From Loigolactobacillus iwatensis (lineage in GTDB: Bacteria > Bacillota > Bacilli > Lactobacillales > Lactobacillaceae), in assembly GCF_003950295.1 (NCBI RefSeq), contig NZ_RHNP01000024.1, positions 1-39,386 of the forward strand: 39,386 nucleotides of DNA. Reading direction: 5' to 3'. The translations under genes were made by a program, and so were the position numbers. The notes beneath the pieces were generated by a model. It was not told the DNA's origin. It saw only the letters and a list, made by a program, of their open reading frames with translations, and made no database searches. Below, piece by piece: positions 34,675-39,386 of this stretch (positions are counted from its first letter, which is position 1; each line of letters begins with the position of its first letter).

Positions 34675-35499
34675 ATGACAATTCAACATATTTTTTCGGA
34701 CTTGGACGGCACACTTTTAAACAGCGCTGGCCAAGTCTCTGCGGTCAACCAAAAGGCGATTAGCGCCTGCAAGCTGCCACTAACCTTGGTCTCGGCGCGA
34801 GCGCCACAAGAAATGGCGAGCATTATCACTAAATTAAATCTAAGTACACCGCAGATTGCCTTTAACGGCGGCCTGGTTTTCAAACCCAGCGCTAGCAAAT
34901 TGGAGGTCCTTAGCCAAAGTACGATCGATTTCAATTTGGCCGGCCGCCTGCTAACGGTGCTGAAGCTCTATTTTCCGCAGGTTAGCCTCAGTTTTTATGA
35001 TTTGCATAACTGGTATACTGAACGTATTGATAAAGGCATTCGCTACGCTCAAAACTTGAATCATCAGCCGGTCACCCAGTTGAAAACGACGACCTTTTTC
35101 AGTCAGCACCACCATGACGTTTTCAAAATCATGTTGCTCACTTTTGACCTAAACAAAATGGCTGCCTTAATCGATTTTCTGGCCAAACTCAACATTGCCG
35201 GCGTCAGCATTCAACAATCAGGTGACTATTGCTTAGAAATCACCAGCGAACAGGCCAAAAAATCCCGCGGCATCAACTATATTCTGCAAGCAGAACATTT
35301 AGCGGCGCGAGAAGCCACGGCCTTTGGCGACGGCTATAACGACTTATCCATGCTGGAAATGGTCGGCTACCCGATCGTGATGGGTAATGCGTTTGACGAT
35401 CTCAAAACAAAAGACGTTTTCGTCACTAAAACCAACGATGAAAATGGCGTCAGTTATGCGCTGGATCATTTGATCAGGCATAATTTGGTTAACGTTTAG
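34675..35499 (+). CDS. Cof-type HAD-superfamily phosphatase
   Basis: A 274-residue haloacid dehalogenase-like hydrolase of the Cof/IIB group, which dephosphorylates sugar phosphates, FMN or similar small molecules. Motif I is FSDLDGTLL (nucleophile and acid Asp residues), motif II SARAP, then a type IIB cap domain (about 85-190), motif III with K in QAKKSRGI, and motif IV FGDGYNDLSML. GGGAGCG precedes the ATG. A LacI-type operator in its promoter, shared with the EIIA-like gene, suggests coordinated control with sugar uptake by the LacI regulator at 35.9 kb. The substrate is not determined. Confidence 0.92.
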   Translation: MTIQHIFSDLDGTLLNSAGQVSAVNQKAISACKLPLTLVSARAPQEMASIITKLNLSTPQIAFNGGLVFKPSASKLEVLSQSTIDFNLAGRLLTVLKLYFPQVSLSFYDLHNWYTERIDKGIRYAQNLNHQPVTQLKTTTFFSQHHHDVFKIMLLTFDLNKMAALIDFLAKLNIAGVSIQQSGDYCLEITSEQAKKSRGINYILQAEHLAAREATAFGDGYNDLSMLEMVGYPIVMGNAFDDLKTKDVFVTKTNDENGVSYALDHLIRHNLVNV

Positions 35500-35538
35500 G
35501 GTGACTGGGGTAGTAGTTTTTCTGGCCGATTTAGCGTA

Positions 35539-35888
35539 AACGTGGCAAAAAAAGCAGCTTCCTGCGGTTGCCATGTTTCAACTTGGCGGTTTTTGCCTTA
35601 GTTGAATGGACAACGTATGGAGCATCAAGATTATTAGCGTACTTAAGCTAATAATCCTCAATTGCGGAATAGTAGCTACGATCGCCAAATCATCTGTTTC
35701 ACAGATAATTCGTCAATCTAGGTCATATTTGAAAAATGCTTTTTACTAGTCTTTTAGGCTGATTTAGCGTAAACGTGTTTGAAAAAGCAGCTTCCTGCGG
35801 TTAGCTACAACAGCCAAATCATCTGTTTCACAGATAATTTGGCTGTTTAGGCTAATCCTCAGAAGCTGGACGCTTTTTCAAACACTCT
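35539..35888. repeat. Modular palindromic repeats (family 1), region 6
   Basis: Unit 35539-35723 lacks its expected distal outer arm. Unit 35772-35888 is a compact complete example: GTGTTTGAAAAAGC / GCTTTTTCAAACAC outer stem, ACAGCCAAAT..ATTTGGCTGT inner stem. Both are preceded by the same leader GATTTAGCGTAAACG. They lie between the HAD and LacI genes. Confidence 0.85.
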
Positions 35889-35909
35889 CTTATTAAATGA
35901 GGTAATTAA

Positions 35910-36890
35910 ATGGCAACAATTCGTGATGTTGCTCGGATTAGTGGTTATTCGATTTCCACGATCTCGCGGGCAATTAATCAAAGCGGCTACGTCTCTAAGG
36001 CCGCACAATTGAAAATAAATCGGGTGATCCACGATTTGGATTACGTGCCTAACGCAATCGCCCGTGATCTTAGCACCGGTAGAACGCACAAAATTGGCGT
36101 TATTTTACCGCATATTCGTGATCCCTATTTTTCTAAAATTCTCAACGGCATTATGGACGCTGCCTTCGCTGCTGATTACAGTTTGATCCTTTTGCCATCT
36201 GAGTACGATGAAGCGCTGGAAATGCACTATTTGGAGCAACTAAAGCGTAAGGAATACGATGGCTTGATCATCACTTCACACGGCATCCCGCTGGAACGTT
36301 TAGAAAAATATAACCAGTACGGGCCGATTGTTTGCTGCGAGGATACTGGCGATACGCAATTAAGTTCGGTTTTTTCTGATCGCGAATCTGCCTACACCGC
36401 GGCCTTCAAATGGTTGAAACAAAAACGGATTGAACGAATCGCCCTTTTATTCAGTCGTCGCGCCGGCGTTAGTGCCACTAGTAGCATCACTTTAAAAACC
36501 TTCGCCCAAGTTTACGGTAGGCTTCCACCAGATAATTTTATGATCACTGGAATCAGTACCCCTGCCGCTGGTTATTTAGCCGCAGAAAAATTGGTCAAAA
36601 ATACCACTGACCTACAATATATTTTCGGCAACGGCGACGATATCATCAGTGGCGTCCGCCAATATTACGTCGATCAGCAGCTGCCGGTACCAGGACTAAT
36701 TGGCCAAGGTCACCAAATATCTGGTGTTACCAGCGCAATTCCAACGATTGATCCCCACTTTTATGAAATCGGCGGACAGGCCCTACAGCTCGTGCTTGAA
36801 TCAGGCAATAATATCCGCAAAATAAAAATGCACTCCGACTTCATTATTAACAATAAAATCGATTTAACATCGAATACATTTATTAATTAG
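35910..36890 (+). CDS. LacI-family transcriptional regulator
   Basis: A 326-residue LacI/GalR repressor. The N-terminal helix-turn-helix is ATIRDVARISGYSISTISRAIN, with the hinge helix at DYVPNAIARDLSTG, followed by a periplasmic-binding-protein-like sugar domain (KIGVILPHIRDPYFSKILNGI..., SVFSDRESAYTAA, LIGQGHQIS). GAGG precedes the ATG. Two palindromes of the type TGGAACGCGTTCCA, in front of the HAD phosphatase and EIIA-like genes on each side, are its likely operators. The effector sugar is unknown. Its TAG stop codon is followed immediately by a family-1 palindrome. Confidence 0.93.
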   Translation: MATIRDVARISGYSISTISRAINQSGYVSKAAQLKINRVIHDLDYVPNAIARDLSTGRTHKIGVILPHIRDPYFSKILNGIMDAAFAADYSLILLPSEYDEALEMHYLEQLKRKEYDGLIITSHGIPLERLEKYNQYGPIVCCEDTGDTQLSSVFSDRESAYTAAFKWLKQKRIERIALLFSRRAGVSATSSITLKTFAQVYGRLPPDNFMITGISTPAAGYLAAEKLVKNTTDLQYIFGNGDDIISGVRQYYVDQQLPVPGLIGQGHQISGVTSAIPTIDPHFYEIGGQALQLVLESGNNIRKIKMHSDFIINNKIDLTSNTFIN

Positions 36891-37230
36891 AGAGTGTCTC
36901 AAAAGGCGCTCAGATTCTGAGGATTGGCCTAAACAGACGAATTACCTTTGAAAAAGGTGATTTGGCTGTTGTAGCCACTATTCCGCAATTGAGGATTATT
37001 AGCTTAAGTACGCTAATAATCTTGATGCTCCATCCGTTGTCCATTCAACTACAGCGAAAACCGCCAAGTTGAAACATGGCAACCGCAGGAATCTGCCTTT
37101 TTAGACACGTTTACGCAAACTTAGTCCGAAATATTACTAGTAAGAGAATTTCCCAAATACTTGCTAGAATTAACAAGCAATAGATCGTTGCTAACCGCAG
37201 GAAGCTGCTTTTTCAAACACGTTTCCGCCA
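36891..37230. repeat. Modular palindromic repeats (family 1), region 7
   Basis: Unit 36891-37113 begins right after the LacI stop codon, with outer stem GTGTCT.AAAAGGC / GCCTTTTTAGACAC. A solitary half unit follows at 37192-37230 (GCTTTTTCAAACACGTTT). Confidence 0.8.
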
Positions 37231-37280
37231 AATCTGTAAAAAACAATCATTAAACGTTCTCCCAAACAAACACGCACTAG

Positions 37281-37311
37281 CCTGATTCGCAATCGCGAGT
37301 CAGGTTTTTTT
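37281..37311 (+). terminator. Rho-independent terminator
   Basis: CCTGATTCGC-AAT-CGCGAGTCAGG stem with a run of seven T. It probably ends LacI transcription reading through the repeats. Confidence 0.85.
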
Positions 37312-37324
37312 GTGCGCCAAAAAG

Positions 37325-37497
37325 AGACCGGGAAAAAATCCTGGCCTCTCACTATTTTCGATCATTATTCTAGAACGTGCGCCAAAAGTCCGGGTTCACG
37401 TGCCTAACTATAGCCAATCCCATAACCATAGTACGGTTATGGGATTGACTTACGTTACGCAGTAAACCCAAAACCGACCTTTAGCCCACTCCCACTA
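37325..37497. repeat. Family-2 intergenic repeat, copy c
   Basis: Contains a GAGACCGGGA..TCCTGGCCTC hairpin, TTCTAGAACGTGCGCCAAAA, GTTCACGTGCCTAACTA, a CCATAACC/GGTTATGG hairpin, TTACGTTACGCAGTAAA and ACCGACC..CCCACTCCC. It directly follows the EIIA-like stop codon, as copy d follows the LPxTG gene stop. Confidence 0.75.
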
Positions 37498-37500
37498 ATA

Positions 37501-37980
37501 TTAACGTTCTGCACCTTTACCAACTAAGGCACCGGCAGTAACGTCTTTGGCAGCACTGCATTTGAAATTATCCAATTTATCGGCGGCATTGAAAATCAAA
37601 ACTGAAACCGTTGTTGCCTTGCCAGCAGTTTTGATTTGTTGCAAATCCATCGTTGCCAACTGTGTCTCTGGTGTCACTTGATCGCCGACCTTGACCTGCA
37701 TTTTAAACGGCATGCCATTCAATTCAGCAGTGTCAACGCCTAAGTTAAGCAAAATTTCTAAAGCACCAACTTTGAGACCCAATGCGTGATGCGTCGGAAA
37801 CAACGAAGTCACTTCGCCGTTCACCGGACTATAAACCGCACCATCAGTCGGTTCCACCGCATAACCAACATCCATCTTGCCATTAGCAATGTTTGGATCG
37901 GCCACTTCGCTTAACGCCTCTAATTTCCCGTTAACTGGTGCAAAAAACTTGGTTTTCTTCGTCAATAAAAATATACTCAT
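37501..37980 (-). CDS. PTS EIIA(Glc)-like protein lacking the phosphorylation histidine
   Basis: A 159-residue single-domain protein of the glucose-type PTS IIA family (crr-like barrel), which normally accepts phosphate from HPr and passes it to IIB. The fold is well kept: FFAPVNGKL, DGAVYSPVNGEV, FPTHHALGL (accessory His, H65) and GVDTAELNG. The phosphoacceptor His in L-[LIV]-H-[IFL]-G is Asn (N79, EILLNLGVDT, codon AAC), so it should not be phosphorylated at the standard site. It may be a regulatory or sensor protein or a decaying gene. AAGGAAGG precedes the ATG. An operator like that of the HAD gene lies at 38033-38046. Confidence 0.88.
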   Translation of the reverse strand: MSIFLLTKKTKFFAPVNGKLEALSEVADPNIANGKMDVGYAVEPTDGAVYSPVNGEVTSLFPTHHALGLKVGALEILLNLGVDTAELNGMPFKMQVKVGDQVTPETQLATMDLQQIKTAGKATTVSVLIFNAADKLDNFKCSAAKDVTAGALVGKGAER

Positions 37981-38032
37981 TGATTTCGCCTTCCTTAACC
38001 TTATTTGTTTACCACAAGTTCACGATAACTGA

Positions 38033-38052
38033 TGGAACGCGTTTCAGGTCAA
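38033..38052 (-). promoter_or_regulatory. EIIA-like gene promoter with LacI-type operator
   Basis: Minus strand: -35 TTGACC (38052-38047) followed at once by TGAAACGCGTTCCA (complement of 38033-38046). This is the same arrangement as the HAD promoter. The -10 is weak. Confidence 0.65.
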
Positions 38053-38169
38053 GGGTTTAGCGTAAAACTCTTTAGAAAGTTTTGGCGCAAAATTCAAAAT
38101 TTAATTTCCACTGTAAATAGGTTCATGAAAACCTTAACCTGCCGCTTTTTCCTCCAAAAAATCTCCAGC

Positions 38170-38300
38170 ACAAAAAAGGGCTGAGACAAAAGTCCTAGTC
38201 CTTTCTTGTTTCCGAACATTGCTCTAGAACGCGCGCCAAAAGTCTGGGTTCACATGCCTAACTACAGCTGATCCAAAACCGACTTTTGTCCCACTCCCTT
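38170..38300. repeat. Family-2 intergenic repeat, copy d
   Basis: A hairpin GGGCTGAGACAAAAGTC..AGTCC, then CGAACATTGCTCTAGAACGC, GGTTCACATGCCTAACTAC and ACCGACTTTTGTCCCACTCC, matching copies a-c. It lies immediately after the surface-protein stop codon. Confidence 0.75.
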
Positions 38301-38318
38301 AAACTAACTATCAATAAA

Positions 38319-39386
38319 CTAAACTCGTGAATGTCGCCGCCGTACAAACCAAGCAACGCCACCAAGAATCAGGATTCCTAAGCCAATAAAAATAGTTGAT
38401 GCTACTTCACCAGTTTGTGGTAACAAGCGTAATAATCCTTTTCGCTTAGCAGTCGTTTGCCGCTTAACCGATTGCTTAGTCTTCTTCGTCTGTGCCGGTT
38501 GACTAGGTTGATTTACCTTTGCCGGTTGCGTCGGTTGACCTGGCGTATTTGGCTTAACCGCTGGCGTTGGTTTATTTGGCTTGTTGGGTTTTGCCGGTTG
38601 CGTCGGTTGATTTGGCTGATTCGGTTTTGCCGGCTGAGTTGGTTTGTTCGGCTTGTTCGGCTTATTAGGTTGATTTGGTTTCCCAGGTACATGTGGTTTC
38701 CCCGTTACCGTCAAAGTATTAGTAAAGTTGAAACCATTTTGCTCACTCGTGTAATCCTTAACCGCTTCTTCCTTAGTCGTATAGGTAATCAGCTTACCTT
38801 GATTGTCGTATTTATCCAAACCTGTGAAACTATACTGCCAATCATCGGCCGCCGTTACTTGCTTACTCGAAACTTTATTACCATTCTTATACAAGTCAAC
38901 AGTGATACTCCTCGGCCGCGTGTTAGTGGCATTGTTGTCATCAACCCACGTCTTCGTCCCATTTACTGATGTTGTGCCAGATTTCAAGGTATTGGTAAAA
39001 TTATCACCCTTTTGCGTACTACTGTAATCTGGTACCGTCGCTTCTTTAGTGGTGTAAGTAATCAACTTACCTTGAGCGTCATACTTATCCAAATTCTTAA
39101 AGCTATACTGCCAATCATCGGCCGCTGTCACTTGCTTACTCGAAACTTTATTACCATTCTTATACAAGTCAACAGTGATACTCTTTGGCCGTGTGTTGTT
39201 GGCGTTATTGTCATCAACCCACGTCTTAGTCCCATTTACTGTCGTTGTGCCAGATTTCAAGGTGTTGGTGAAATTATCGCCTTTTTGCGTACTGCTGTAA
39301 TCTGGTACTGTCGCTTCTTTAGTGGTGTAAGTAATCAACTTACCTTGAGCGTCATACTTATCCAAATTCTTAAAGCTATACTGCCA
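38319..39386 (-). CDS. LPxTG-anchored Cna_B-repeat surface protein, C-terminal part (5' end outside window)
   Basis: The frame stays open to the window edge, so only the C-terminal portion (about 355 residues) is seen. It holds three Cna_B-type domains of 91 residues (273 bp), the outermost incomplete. Each has a K in VNGTKTW, the Glu in TTKE and Asn in FTNT, the Lys-Glu-Asn set expected for intramolecular isopeptide bonds. A Pro/Lys/Asn/Gln-rich wall-spanning stretch of repeated KPNQP/KPNKP follows, then LPQTGE, a hydrophobic helix and the RRRHSRV tail, the sortase A anchor. The protein is a probable adhesin displayed on the cell wall. Confidence 0.93.
   Translation of the reverse strand, partial: WQYSFKNLDKYDAQGKLITYTTKEATVPDYSSTQKGDNFTNTLKSGTTTVNGTKTWVDDNNANNTRPKSITVDLYKNGNKVSSKQVTAADDWQYSFKNLDKYDAQGKLITYTTKEATVPDYSSTQKGDNFTNTLKSGTTSVNGTKTWVDDNNATNTRPRSITVDLYKNGNKVSSKQVTAADDWQYSFTGLDKYDNQGKLITYTTKEEAVKDYTSEQNGFNFTNTLTVTGKPHVPGKPNQPNKPNKPNKPTQPAKPNQPNQPTQPAKPNKPNKPTPAVKPNTPGQPTQPAKVNQPSQPAQTKKTKQSVKRQTTAKRKGLLRLLPQTGEVASTIFIGLGILILGGVAWFVRRRHSRV

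Overview
The window reads as a chromosomal stretch from a Lactobacillaceae bacterium (low-to-moderate GC Gram-positive). This is inferred from AGGAGG-type ribosome binding sites, sigma-A-type promoters, an LPxTG/Cna_B surface protein, a PadR/phenolic acid decarboxylase pair, a YfhO protein, HelD, Nramp and CorA transporters, and many small one-component regulators. No rRNA, tRNA or CRISPR array was seen.

Layout. 1-4.1 kb: CorA, the Nramp transporter MntH and a divergent TetR regulator. 4.6-8.0 kb: a tightly coupled four-gene operon of two PlsC-like acyltransferases and two family 8 glycosyltransferases. Its promoter shares a sequence motif with the mntH and tetR promoters, so one regulon is likely. 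9.0-10.7 kb: a divergent TetR / NAD(P)-binding reductase pair with a perfect operator palindrome. 10.8-14.1 kb: a YfhO membrane protein and a small deformylase-like enzyme. 15.2-17.8 kb: a MarR-ABC exporter operon. 18.3-25.2 kb: a short-chain dehydrogenase, then an aromatic-acid cluster (PadR, phenolic acid decarboxylase, SnoaL-like protein, MBL hydrolase, amidohydrolase-type decarboxylase, TetR). 25.5-32 kb: a visibly AT-richer island with a CPBP protease and a recombinase-linked two-gene cassette. 32-38 kb: HelD (broken by an in-frame TGA), an OB-fold protein, a Cof-type HAD phosphatase, a LacI regulator and an EIIA-like protein. 38.3 kb to the end: the C-terminal part of an LPxTG adhesin.

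The main discovery candidate is the 26.66-31.1 kb cassette. A predicted P-loop NTPase gene and a D-Ala-D-Ala-ligase-like ATP-grasp gene sit tail to tail with overlapping stop codons. They are enclosed by 29-bp inverted repeats that contain the genes' ribosome binding sites. A tyrosine recombinase gene ends inside the right-hand site. An extended -10 promoter lies just outside the left-hand site and points inward. The right-hand site is a perfect 16-7-16 palindrome that would bury the Shine-Dalgarno of whichever gene lies there. Together this looks like a DNA-inversion switch that expresses one gene OR the other.

The intergenic regions carry three further kinds of repeated structure. (1) About sixteen modular nested palindromes, several starting exactly at a stop codon and having terminal stems that vary in a base-paired way. 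(2) Two copies of a roughly 150-nt multi-stem element with clear compensatory changes. (3) Four copies of another 3'-end repeat. Two proteins carry lesions at key residues: HelD (stop at the motif VI arginine) and the EIIA protein (phospho-histidine replaced by asparagine).
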